Origin: Bacillus_P idriensis_A
Lineage (GTDB): Bacteria; Bacillota; Bacilli; Bacillales; Bacillaceae
Assembly (NCBI RefSeq): GCF_050483325.1
Contig: NZ_JBCMYF010000021.1
Location: 1 to 64,000, forward strand
Direction of reading: 5' to 3'
DNA length: 64,000 nucleotides
Shown here in pieces: positions 41,177 through 49,282 of this stretch. Below the pieces are notes generated by a model. It was not told where the DNA came from. It was given only the letters and a program-made list of their open reading frames with translations, and did no database searches. Each line of letters begins with the position of its first letter. Positions within the stretch are counted from its first letter, which is position 1. Made by a program: the position numbers and the translations under genes.

Positions 41177-42229
41177 ATGACGGATTCAAAGCAGTTTAAT
41201 GATACATTCCTTAGGGCGTGCAGAGGTGAAAAAACAGATCATGTTCCTGTATGGTATATGAGGCAGGCAGGAAGATCGCAGCCGGAATACCGTGCAATTA
41301 AAGAAAAATACAGTCTGTTTGAGATTACGCATCAGCCCGAGCTGTGTGCATATGTCACAAGATTGCCGGTAGAGCAGTATGGTGTGGACGCGGCTATTTT
41401 ATATAAGGATATCATGACACCGCTTCCATCAATTGGGGTGGATGTAGAAATCAAGTCAGGCATCGGTCCTGTTATTGATAATCCAATCAGGTCGCTCTCA
41501 GACGTTGAAAAGCTTGGTGAAATTGACCCTGAAAGCGACATTCCATATGTGCTTGATACGATTAAATTGCTGACAACAGAGCAATTGAATGTTCCGTTAA
41601 TCGGCTTTGCCGGCGCTCCATTTACGATGGCAAGCTACATGATTGAAGGCGGACCGTCTAAAAACTACAACAAAACAAAGGCATTTATGTACGCTGAGCC
41701 GAAAGCATGGTTCACGCTTATGGATAAGCTTGCAGACATGACCATTATTTATTTGAAGGCTCAAATTAAAGCAGGGGCAAAAGCGATTCAAATTTTTGAT
41801 TCATGGGTCGGCGCTTTAAATGAATCAGATTATCGCTGCTTTATTAAACCTGTCATGGAACGCATTTTCACCTCGATGAAGGAAGAAAATGTCCCGATGA
41901 TTATGTTCGGGGTGGGAGCAAGCCACCTTGCACATGAGTGGCATGATCTGCCGCTTGATGTAGTCGGACTTGATTGGAGACTGCAAGTAGATCAGGCACG
42001 CTCCATGGGACTTACAAAAACATTAATGGGAAATCTTGATCCTGCGATTCTCCTGGCCCCTTGGGAAGTAATTGAGGAGCGGGCTAAAGACATTCTTGAT
42101 CAGGGCATGAAGCAGGACGGCTATATTTTCAACCTTGGACACGGTGTATTCCCTTCTGTTAATCCGGATGTTCTCAGAAAATTAACAGGTTTCATTCATG
42201 ATTATACAAAAACTGCCAAGCGTGCGTAG
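41177..42229 (+). CDS. hemE: HemE, uroporphyrinogen decarboxylase
   Basis: A 350-residue TIM-barrel enzyme converting uroporphyrinogen III to coproporphyrinogen III. The N-terminal signature RACRGEKTDHVPVWYMRQAGR-type motif (residues 9-29) includes the substrate-binding Arg residues, and the conserved Asp lies in YKDIMTPL at about 76-83. GFAGAPFTMASYM and FDSWVGAL follow. GAGG lies 4-5 bases before the ATG. It is the first gene of the hemEHY operon; an 80-base gap precedes hemH. Confidence 0.96.
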   Translation: MTDSKQFNDTFLRACRGEKTDHVPVWYMRQAGRSQPEYRAIKEKYSLFEITHQPELCAYVTRLPVEQYGVDAAILYKDIMTPLPSIGVDVEIKSGIGPVIDNPIRSLSDVEKLGEIDPESDIPYVLDTIKLLTTEQLNVPLIGFAGAPFTMASYMIEGGPSKNYNKTKAFMYAEPKAWFTLMDKLADMTIIYLKAQIKAGAKAIQIFDSWVGALNESDYRCFIKPVMERIFTSMKEENVPMIMFGVGASHLAHEWHDLPLDVVGLDWRLQVDQARSMGLTKTLMGNLDPAILLAPWEVIEERAKDILDQGMKQDGYIFNLGHGVFPSVNPDVLRKLTGFIHDYTKTAKRA

Positions 42230-42309
42230 AGCATTTGATTTGGAATCTTGCCCTTAGTAATGGCAAAATAAGACTAGATCTTATAACTAACCAAGAGGTG
42301 TAGGGAAAA

Positions 42310-43248
42310 ATGACAAAGAAAACAATGGGTCTGCTCGTTATGGCATACGGAACTCCATATAAAGAGGAAGACATTGAACGCTATTACACACATATTAGAC
42401 ACGGCCGTCCGCCTGCTCCTGAAATGCTTCAGGATTTAAAGGACCGCTACGAAGCAATTGGCGGCATATCTCCACTTGCCAAAATCACATTGGATCAGGC
42501 TAAATCCCTTGAAGAACATTTAAATGCTGTTCAGAATGAAGTGCAATTTAAAATGTACCTGGGACTTAAACATATTGAGCCTTTTGTTGAAGATGCAGTG
42601 AAGCAAATGAAGGAAGATGGCATTGAAGAAGCTGTCAGCATCGTGCTTGCTCCTCATTTCTCGACTTTCAGCATCAAATCATATAATGGCCGGGCAAAGC
42701 AGGAAGCAGAAAATCTGGGCGGACTAGAGATTACATCTGTTGATAGCTGGTATAAAGAGCCTAAATTTATCGATTACTGGACGGGAAAAGTAAAAGAAAC
42801 ATATGCGTCAATGACCTCAGATGAACGAGAAAAAGCGGTTTTAATTGTATCTGCCCACAGCCTGCCTGAAAAGATTATTGCAGCGGGAGATCCATATCCT
42901 GATCAGCTTCAGGAAACAGCAGATTTGATTGCAGAAGCTGCAGGCATTGAAAACTATGAGATTGGCTGGCAAAGTGCAGGCAATACGCCTGAACCGTGGC
43001 TTGGACCGGACGTTCAGGACTTAACCAGAGATCTATATGAACAAAAAGGATATCGTACGTTTGTCTATATTCCAGTCGGCTTCGTTGCGGATCATCTAGA
43101 GGTTTTATTTGATAATGATTATGAATGTAAAGTGGTTACAGACGAACTTGGCGCGAAGTATTACAGACCGGAAATGCCGAATGCCCAGGATGAATTCATC
43201 GAATGTCTGTCAACGGTTGTTTTAAAAGAATTATCTATGAAAAAGTAA
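42310..43248 (+). CDS. hemH: HemH, ferrochelatase (coproporphyrin III type)
   Basis: A 312-residue monomeric chelatase inserting iron in the last part of haem synthesis; in Firmicutes the preferred substrate is coproporphyrin III. Metal-site residues His183 (SAHSLPEK) and Glu264 (DHLEVLFD) fall at the same numbers as in Bacillus subtilis HemH. Soluble, without the membrane tail of other ferrochelatases. CAAGAGGTG lies about 9 bases before the ATG; hemY follows after 22 bases. Confidence 0.96.
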   Translation: MTKKTMGLLVMAYGTPYKEEDIERYYTHIRHGRPPAPEMLQDLKDRYEAIGGISPLAKITLDQAKSLEEHLNAVQNEVQFKMYLGLKHIEPFVEDAVKQMKEDGIEEAVSIVLAPHFSTFSIKSYNGRAKQEAENLGGLEITSVDSWYKEPKFIDYWTGKVKETYASMTSDEREKAVLIVSAHSLPEKIIAAGDPYPDQLQETADLIAEAAGIENYEIGWQSAGNTPEPWLGPDVQDLTRDLYEQKGYRTFVYIPVGFVADHLEVLFDNDYECKVVTDELGAKYYRPEMPNAQDEFIECLSTVVLKELSMKK

Positions 43249-43270
43249 ACAAAAAAGAAGGCGATAAACA

Positions 43271-44692
43271 ATGACTGACAAGAAAAAGAAAGTTGTCATC
43301 ATTGGCGGAGGGATAACTGGATTATCCGCGGCATTTTACTTGCAAAAAGAAATACAGGAAAACAACCTGCTGGCAGAGTCAATCTTGATTGAAGCAAGTC
43401 CGAGACTTGGGGGGAAGATCCAGACTGTCCATAAGGATGGATTTATCATAGAACGCGGACCTGACTCTTTTCTTGAAAGAAAAGCGAGTGCCCCGCAGTT
43501 TGTCAAGGATGTCGGACTTGCGTCAGAGCTCGTAAACAATGCAACAGGAAGATCATATGTGCTAGTAGGAGATCGGCTTCATCCGATTCCGGCAGGAGCT
43601 GTAATGGGTATCCCTACACAAATCCTTCCTTTTGTTACGACAGGGTTATTTTCCATTTTGGGGAAGGCAAGAGCTGCCGGTGATTTTATCCTTCCTGCGA
43701 AAAGAGAGACAGGTGATCAGTCACTTGGTCATTTTTTCAGAAGGCGTCTTGGGAATGAAGTTGTCGAAAATCTGATTGAACCGCTTCTGTCAGGAATTTA
43801 TGCAGGAGATATAGACAAGCTGAGTTTGATGTCGACATTTCCGCAATTTCATAAAGTGGAGCAGGATCACCGCAGCCTGATACTCGGAATGAAAAAAGGA
43901 TTGCCCTCATCGAACCAAAAACATGAACCTGCACGTAAAAAAGGGATTTTCCAAACGGTAAAAGGCGGACTGCAGAGTTTGGTGGATGCCGCTGAAAGCA
44001 AGCTTGACGATACAAAGATATTAAAAGGCGTCAAAGTCGAAAGTATTGTGAAAAAAGACGCTGGATATATTCTGAGGCTTAGCAATGGGGAGATAATTGA
44101 GGCGGAATCCGTTATCATCACAACTCCTCATCAGCAAACGGCAAATATGCTTCCTGATAAAGAAAATTATCAGTATATGCAGGAAATGCCTTCAACATCA
44201 GTTGCGACTGTCGCCATGGCTTTTCCGGAAGAAGACGTTGAGATTGAAGGAAATGGCACAGGGTTTGTTATTTCCAGAAATGGCGATTACACGATTACTG
44301 CCTGCACATGGACACATCGTAAATGGCCTCATACCGTTCCGGCAGGAAAAGCTTTGATCCGGGCATATGTAGGAAAAGCAGGTGATCAGGCGATAGTGGA
44401 ACAGCCGGATCATGAAATTATCAGTGCTGTTTTAGAGGATTTAAACAAAATCATGAAAATAGATAAGAAACCTGAATTCACTGTCGTTTCAAGGTGGAAA
44501 GAAGCGATGCCGCAATATAATGTCGGTCATCAGGAAGAAATTCTTGAGGTGAAAACTAAAATCATGAATTCATATCCCGGCATGTTTTTAGCAGGTGCTT
44601 CATATTCCGGAGTAGGGATTCCTGATTGTATTGATCAAGGAATAATGGCTTCAGCTAATGCATTGGAGTATCTCAAAAAGGCAACTCTTTAA
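43271..44692 (+). CDS. hemY: HemY, coproporphyrinogen III oxidase (FAD, oxygen-dependent)
   Basis: A 473-residue flavoprotein. The dinucleotide motif GGGITGLSAAFYL lies at 12-24, ERGPDSFLERK near 58-68, and the C-terminal FAD motif GVGIPDCIDQG near 448-458. In Firmicutes HemY oxidises coproporphyrinogen III to coproporphyrin III, which HemH then metallates. AAGAAGGCG precedes the ATG. It ends the hem operon at a terminator overlapping its stop. Confidence 0.95.
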   Translation: MTDKKKKVVIIGGGITGLSAAFYLQKEIQENNLLAESILIEASPRLGGKIQTVHKDGFIIERGPDSFLERKASAPQFVKDVGLASELVNNATGRSYVLVGDRLHPIPAGAVMGIPTQILPFVTTGLFSILGKARAAGDFILPAKRETGDQSLGHFFRRRLGNEVVENLIEPLLSGIYAGDIDKLSLMSTFPQFHKVEQDHRSLILGMKKGLPSSNQKHEPARKKGIFQTVKGGLQSLVDAAESKLDDTKILKGVKVESIVKKDAGYILRLSNGEIIEAESVIITTPHQQTANMLPDKENYQYMQEMPSTSVATVAMAFPEEDVEIEGNGTGFVISRNGDYTITACTWTHRKWPHTVPAGKALIRAYVGKAGDQAIVEQPDHEIISAVLEDLNKIMKIDKKPEFTVVSRWKEAMPQYNVGHQEEILEVKTKIMNSYPGMFLAGASYSGVGIPDCIDQGIMASANALEYLKKATL

Positions 44693-44710
44693 ATAAGAGT
44701 TGTTTTTTTT
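44682..44710 (+). terminator. terminator of hemEHY
   Basis: CAACTCTT (44682-44689) / AAGAGTTG (44695-44702), 5-base loop, eight T bases; the hemY stop codon is in the loop region. Confidence 0.9.
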
Positions 44711-44721
44711 GATGTTTTAAC

Positions 44722-44750
44722 TTGATTGCGGGAAATTCCTGTGATATATT
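44722..44750 (+). promoter_or_regulatory. SigA-type promoter of yhgD
   Basis: TTGATT (44722-44727), 17-base spacer, TATATT (44745-44750). Transcription would start near 44757, immediately before the YhgD-type operator. Confidence 0.7.
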
Positions 44751-44764
44751 AATTTCTGTACTAG

Positions 44765-44788
44765 TTGACCGAAAATGTCATTTGGTCA
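44765..44788 (+). promoter_or_regulatory. probable YhgD operator 1
   Basis: TTGACC (44765-44770), 13 bases, GGTCA (44784-44788). The same pattern with the same spacing occurs at 45408 in front of yhgE. It lies just after the predicted start of transcription, a typical autorepression site. Confidence 0.65.
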
Positions 44789-44808
44789 TTCTGATGGAGG
44801 TTAGCCGA

Positions 44809-45381
44809 TTGAGCATTGATCGAAAACATTTAATTGTGGAAGCTGCAAAAAGGTCGTTTACACAATTTGGCTACAAAGCTACAACAATGGACTCTGTTGC
44901 GAAGCTTGCCAACGTTGGCAAAGGGACCATCTACACTTTTTTTAAAAACAAGGAAGAGCTCTTTGATGAGATTGTATCCACGCTTCTTGCTGAAATGAGA
45001 ATAGAAGCAGAAAAAGCAATGGATGATGATCTGCCTTTTTTCGAAAATGTACATCGTGCTCTATACAGTCTGCTTGAATTTCGGAAAAAACATCAGTTCA
45101 CAATCAAAATCTTTCAAGAAAGCACAGATGTTGGCACACCGGCTGTGCAGGAAGTTGTGCAGCGCCTTGAGAAAATGATCCTGCAGTTTATTGCTTCAAA
45201 AATTGAAGCTGCTGTTTCAAAAGGCGAGCTTCGGGAATGCAATCCTGAAGTAACCGCATTTGTGATGGTAAAGCTATACATTTCCCTTATTTTTGATTGG
45301 GAAAAACATCATCAGCCGCTTGAAAAAGCGGAAATAGCAGATCTTTTCCAGCTTTACTTATTAAAAGGATTGTCAAAATAG
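44809..45381 (+). CDS. yhgD: YhgD, TetR-family repressor
   Basis: A 190-residue TetR regulator starting at TTG 44809, placed 7 bases after GGAGGTTAG; upstream in-frame codons would run through the operator. The helix-turn-helix lies at about 10-55 (ATTMDSVAKLANVGKGTIYTFF), and the C-terminal ligand domain is helical with no recognisable ligand site. It sits before yhgE, its probable target, and the pair of matching dyads flanking the gene supports autoregulation plus control of yhgE. Confidence 0.88.
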   Translation: MSIDRKHLIVEAAKRSFTQFGYKATTMDSVAKLANVGKGTIYTFFKNKEELFDEIVSTLLAEMRIEAEKAMDDDLPFFENVHRALYSLLEFRKKHQFTIKIFQESTDVGTPAVQEVVQRLEKMILQFIASKIEAAVSKGELRECNPEVTAFVMVKLYISLIFDWEKHHQPLEKAEIADLFQLYLLKGLSK

Positions 45382-45399
45382 ATGGTCCTCTATTTTTTT
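45376..45399 (+). terminator. terminator of yhgD
   Basis: AAATAGA (45376-45382) / TCTATTT (45389-45395), 6-base loop, T run to 45399. It implies that yhgE needs its own promoter. Confidence 0.7.
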
Positions 45400-45407
45400 A
45401 AACCAAA

Positions 45408-45432
45408 TTGACCAAATGAACAAATCGGTCAA
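45408..45432 (+). promoter_or_regulatory. probable YhgD operator 2 with the yhgE -35
   Basis: TTGACC (45408-45413), 13 bases, GGTCAA (45427-45432). TTGACC is also a fair -35, with AATATG 17 bases later as a weak -10, so repressor and polymerase would compete directly. Confidence 0.65.
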
Positions 45433-45461
45433 TATGTGTATTTATAGGAGGAGATTTTTGA

Positions 45462-47939
45462 ATGAGCTTAATAGCGAAAGAATGGAAAGCATTAGTTTCC
45501 AACAAAAAAGTTCTTATTCCAGTACTCGCTGTTTTATTTATTCCGCTAATGTACGCCGGAATGTTCCTGTGGGCGTTTTGGGATCCATATGAACAATTAG
45601 ATCAGCTGCCGGTTGCAGTCGTTAATGAAGACACCGGGGCAGATTACGATGGAACCGATTTAAAGATTGGGTCAGATCTGGTTGATAATTTGAGGGATAA
45701 TCCAAAGTTCAAATGGGATTTTGTCTCAAAGGATGAAGCAGTAAGAGGCCTTGAAAATGAACAATATTACATGATGATTGAAATTCCTGAGGACTTTTCT
45801 AAAAACGCAACAACTCTGATGGACGAAAATCCTCAGTCCCTGGAATTAAAATACGTTCCGAATGAAGGCTTTAACTTCTTATCAGGGCAGATTGGCGGAA
45901 CAGCTGTTGCTCAAATAAAAGAAGAAGTCTCAAATACGATTACGAGAACCTATGCAGAAAGTATTTTTGAAAACATTGATAAGCTTGCAGACGGCATAGG
46001 CCAGGCAAGTGATGGTGCCAGCGAGATAAATAACGGTGTTGGCGAATTGAAAGACGGTTCAGGCAAACTGAAAAAAAATCTTCAAGTTTTGGCTGAGAAG
46101 TCAATTAGCTTTAAAAATGGATTACATGATGCATCTGCAGGTTCTAAGGAATTGACAGCAGGTATTAACGGCTTGGACAGCGGACTTGGCCAGCTGCAGG
46201 ACGGCGGAAAGCAGCTTGAGAGCGGATCTTCTGAAGCCGAAGCAGGGACTGTTAAGCTGAACGAAGGATTGGGTACATCTCTTGCAGGAATGAAAAAACT
46301 GCAGGAATCAGCCCCGCAGTTAACAGACGGTTCTGCTAAGCTCAGTGCAGGTGCGGGCGAGCTGTCAGGCGGTTTAAATCAGCTGGCTGAAGGCAATAAA
46401 GCATTATCAGCTGGTGCAGGAGAATTATCAAGCGGTTTGAATCAGCTTACTGACGGCAGTAAAGCATTATCAGCCGGTGCAGGAGAACTTTCAGGAGGCT
46501 TAAATCGTCTTTCTGATGGGAATCAGGCTGCACAAGCAGGGGCTGCGGAGTTATCTGCAGGATTATCTTCATTAAATGATCAGATGGCTGCTATGATTCC
46601 TCAAATTGAAAAAATGCCATTGCCTGAAGCAGATAAACAGAAGTTAATTAAGGCAGCAAAAGGTGTAAATCAATTATCACAGGGAAGCAAGAAGCTTGAA
46701 GGCAGTCTTGGAGAGCTATCAGCAGGAGCAAACAAGCTTCAATCAGGTGCGTCAACCTTATCTGAAAAATCAGGTCAGCTATCAGCAGGAGCAAACAAGT
46801 TTCAAACAGGTGTTGCAACACTATCTGAAGAATCCGGAAAGCTATCAGCAGGAGCAAGCAAGCTTCAAACTGGCGCTGCTGTTCTTTCAGAAAAATCCGG
46901 ACAGCTTGCCGCAGGTCAAAAACAAGTTGAAACTGCTTTAGATCAGCTTGTTGCAGGTCAAGAAGCTTTATACGATGGTTCGGGCAAGCTTTTAACAGGT
47001 CAGCAGAAGCTTACAAACGGATTAGAAACATTTAATCAGAAATTCGCTGAAGCAAAAGCTGGATCTGCCAAACTTGCAGCCGGCAGCGGTGAACTCAACT
47101 CAGGAATTTCTAAGCTTGCAGACGGTTCTTCTGCTCTTCAGGACGGTACAAATCAGCTTGCTGACGGTGCTGGAAAAATAGATGAAGGTGCAGGCAAACT
47201 ATCAGAAGGAACTGGGGAACTATCTTCTAAACTTGGTGAAGCCGCAGAAGAAACAAAAGACAAAAGCGGTTCAGATAAAACGTATGACATGATTTCCGAA
47301 CCTGTAAAAGTAAAAGATGAAAAGGTAAATGCGGTTCCTAACTATGGAACGGGCTTCGCACCTTACTTCTTGTCACTTGGTTTATTTGTTGGGGCATTGC
47401 TGCTTTCAATTGTCTTCCCATTGAGACAGGCGGCTGGCGTTCCTAAAAGTGCAATCGGCTGGTTTATGAGCAAGTTCGGCATTCTCGCAGTCATTGGCGT
47501 CATTCAGGCATTGCTTGCAGATGCAGTCTTATTATATGGATTAAACATTGAAGTACAAAGTGTTCCATATTTCATTTTATTCAGCATCATTACGAGTCTG
47601 ACTTTTATTACACTGGTCCAATTCTTAGTGACAACATTAGGCGATCCGGGCAGATTTGTTGCCATCATCATCCTGATTTTACAGCTTACAACAAGCGCAG
47701 GAACATTCCCGCTTGAACTGATTCCAAATGCGCTGCAGATCTTTAATGCATGGCTGCCTATGACTTATTCAGTCTCTGGCTTTAAAGCGGTCATCTCATC
47801 TGGTGACTTTGCCTTCATGTGGCACCAGGCAGGCATTTTGGCGATCTTTATCGGTGCTATGATGATTGGCACAATTGCTTATTTCTTCTTCGCTTTAAGA
47901 AAGGATAAAAAAGAAGAAGCAGATGAATTAGCTGCATAA
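45462..47939 (+). CDS. yhgE: YhgE/Pip-type membrane protein
   Basis: An 825-residue protein of the YhgE/Pip family. One membrane helix at about 15-35 is followed by an extracellular domain with a long stretch (about 175-600) of short repeats such as LSAGAGELSSGLNQL and DGSKAL, predicted to form a long alpha-helical rod. The C-terminal 210 residues hold five or six membrane helices related to ABC-2 permeases. Relatives include the phage receptor Pip and EsaA of type VII secretion; function here is unknown, export of a small molecule being one possibility. AGGAGGAG precedes the ATG. Confidence 0.9.
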   Translation: MSLIAKEWKALVSNKKVLIPVLAVLFIPLMYAGMFLWAFWDPYEQLDQLPVAVVNEDTGADYDGTDLKIGSDLVDNLRDNPKFKWDFVSKDEAVRGLENEQYYMMIEIPEDFSKNATTLMDENPQSLELKYVPNEGFNFLSGQIGGTAVAQIKEEVSNTITRTYAESIFENIDKLADGIGQASDGASEINNGVGELKDGSGKLKKNLQVLAEKSISFKNGLHDASAGSKELTAGINGLDSGLGQLQDGGKQLESGSSEAEAGTVKLNEGLGTSLAGMKKLQESAPQLTDGSAKLSAGAGELSGGLNQLAEGNKALSAGAGELSSGLNQLTDGSKALSAGAGELSGGLNRLSDGNQAAQAGAAELSAGLSSLNDQMAAMIPQIEKMPLPEADKQKLIKAAKGVNQLSQGSKKLEGSLGELSAGANKLQSGASTLSEKSGQLSAGANKFQTGVATLSEESGKLSAGASKLQTGAAVLSEKSGQLAAGQKQVETALDQLVAGQEALYDGSGKLLTGQQKLTNGLETFNQKFAEAKAGSAKLAAGSGELNSGISKLADGSSALQDGTNQLADGAGKIDEGAGKLSEGTGELSSKLGEAAEETKDKSGSDKTYDMISEPVKVKDEKVNAVPNYGTGFAPYFLSLGLFVGALLLSIVFPLRQAAGVPKSAIGWFMSKFGILAVIGVIQALLADAVLLYGLNIEVQSVPYFILFSIITSLTFITLVQFLVTTLGDPGRFVAIIILILQLTTSAGTFPLELIPNALQIFNAWLPMTYSVSGFKAVISSGDFAFMWHQAGILAIFIGAMMIGTIAYFFFALRKDKKEEADELAA

Positions 47940-47942
47940 AGG

Positions 47943-47977
47943 AAAAACGTCTAAAGCGATATGCTTTAGGCGTTTTT
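47943..47977 (+). terminator. terminator of yhgE
   Basis: AAAACGTCTAAAGC / GCTTTAGGCGTTTT stem with one G-U pair, 5-base loop and T run. Confidence 0.9.
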
Positions 47978-48033
47978 TATTATGAATGATCCAGGAGTGA
48001 ACTGACAGAGAAAAGATTCAACAGTTTTATATA

Positions 48034-48062
48034 TTGAAAGCCCTTACATTTTGAAATATAAT
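48034..48062 (+). promoter_or_regulatory. SigA-type promoter of the LacI-family gene
   Basis: TTGAAA (48034-48039), 17-base spacer, TATAAT (48057-48062). Confidence 0.75.
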
Positions 48063-48068
48063 GGAAAA

Positions 48069-48082
48069 TGAGAACGATTTCA
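48069..48082 (+). promoter_or_regulatory. cre-like / LacI-family operator at the start of transcription
   Basis: TGAGAACGATTTCA fits all ten fixed positions of TGWNANCGNTNWCA and starts 6 bases after the -10. It could bind CcpA, or the LacI-family protein encoded next, whose relatives use similar CG-centred dyads. Confidence 0.65.
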
Positions 48083-48127
48083 TTTAAATAGAGACACCAT
48101 TCGTTCGCGAGATGAGGGGGAAAGCAA

Positions 48128-49150
48128 GTGTCTACAATTGAGGATGTTGCCAGACTTGCAGGACTGTCCAGAACTACTGTATCACGAGTCATCAACAACC
48201 ATCCATATGTATCTGAATCAAAAAAAAGGGTTGTATTAGAAGCAATGGAAGAACTGGGTTATGTACCTAATTCATCCGCCAGAAGTCTCCGCAATCAAAA
48301 AACAGAAATTATCGCAGTGTTCATTCCAAGAGTTCTCAATCCTTTTTTCAGCCAGTTCATTGAGTCATTGGAGATGGCATCGTCTGAGAGAAACTATCAG
48401 CTGATCGTATGCCAGACACAATATTCTAAAACCAAAGAACTAAAATATTTAAACCTGCTTAAAACAAAGCAGGTTGATGGCGTGATCCTTGCATCTCTTG
48501 AAAATGACTGGAGCAAAATCGAGCCGTATATGGAATATGGTCCTATCGTATTGTGCAATGAGTTCGAAGAAAATGCCAAAGTCCCTATGATCAGGTTAGA
48601 TCAGGCGTTTGGCGGCTACATAGCAACAAAGCACTTGATTGAGCAAGGCCACAAACATATCGCGTATTGCTGCGGAGGGCACAGAAGCAATGTTGCCAAA
48701 GAGCGGGAAAGAGGATTTAAACAAGCGTTAGCAGAAGCAGGACTGCCTTTTGACGAAAATGCCGCGTTCAGAGACGCATTCAATATTGAAGATGGAAAAA
48801 GAGTTTTCCGCGAATTAAAGGGGCTGAATGAGAGTCCAACAGCTGTTTTTACTGGGGCTGATGAAGTAGCGGCAGGCATCATTTCTGAAGCAAGAAAGCA
48901 TGGCTGGAACGTGCCGGATGAGCTTGCCGTCGTTGGCTTTGATAATCAGGCGATAACGGAATTGCTTGATCCAATGATTACAACCGTTCACCAGCCTGTC
49001 TGCGAAATGGCTAAAAAAGCAATGGATGTAATAATTGATAAAATTAACAGGAAAATCTATCATTCTCTTGAAATTTACCAGTTTCCTCTGAAGCTTATTG
49101 TGAGGGATTCAACTGTGAGGGAAATGGCAAAAATCCAAATGACAAATTAG
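48128..49150 (+). CDS. LacI-family transcriptional regulator
   Basis: A 340-residue LacI/GalR protein. The helix-turn-helix TIEDVARLAGLSRTTVSRVI lies at 3-22 and the hinge helix (SSARSLR) at about 54-60; a periplasmic-binding-like ligand domain follows (IIAVFIP near 67, FTGADEVAAGII near 242, VVGFDN near 271). It resembles DegA-type regulators, but the ligand is not deducible. The start is GTG at 48128 with GAGGGGGAAAG upstream. A cre-like dyad overlaps its own start of transcription. No sugar operon adjoins it; the next gene is a catalase. Confidence 0.85.
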   Translation: MSTIEDVARLAGLSRTTVSRVINNHPYVSESKKRVVLEAMEELGYVPNSSARSLRNQKTEIIAVFIPRVLNPFFSQFIESLEMASSERNYQLIVCQTQYSKTKELKYLNLLKTKQVDGVILASLENDWSKIEPYMEYGPIVLCNEFEENAKVPMIRLDQAFGGYIATKHLIEQGHKHIAYCCGGHRSNVAKERERGFKQALAEAGLPFDENAAFRDAFNIEDGKRVFRELKGLNESPTAVFTGADEVAAGIISEARKHGWNVPDELAVVGFDNQAITELLDPMITTVHQPVCEMAKKAMDVIIDKINRKIYHSLEIYQFPLKLIVRDSTVREMAKIQMTN

Positions 49151-49170
49151 TCAATCAATAGAGAGCTAAG

Positions 49171-49199
49171 GACACTGTTTTACATGCAGTGTCTTTTTT
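49171..49199 (+). terminator. terminator of the LacI-family gene
   Basis: GACACTG (49171-49177) / CAGTGTC (49187-49193), 9-base loop, six T bases. Confidence 0.85.
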
Positions 49200-49224
49200 G
49201 ATGAAAGGAATCTAAGATATATGG

Positions 49225-49251
49225 GTTTCATTGTCGAAATTATGTGGTAAT
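49225..49251 (+). promoter_or_regulatory. possible SigB promoter of katE
   Basis: GTTTCA (49225-49230), 15-base spacer, GGTAAT (49246-49251), compared with GTTTAA-N12-15-GGGTAT. The -35 is good, the -10 imperfect. SigB control of this catalase type is known in Bacillus subtilis. Confidence 0.4.
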
Positions 49252-49282
49252 TCAATAGAGTACATATAATAGGACGGAAGGA

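Noticed and set aside
46648..46941. Repetitive frames on both strands inside yhgE
   Set aside because: They are shadows of the short-period repeats of the YhgE rod domain.
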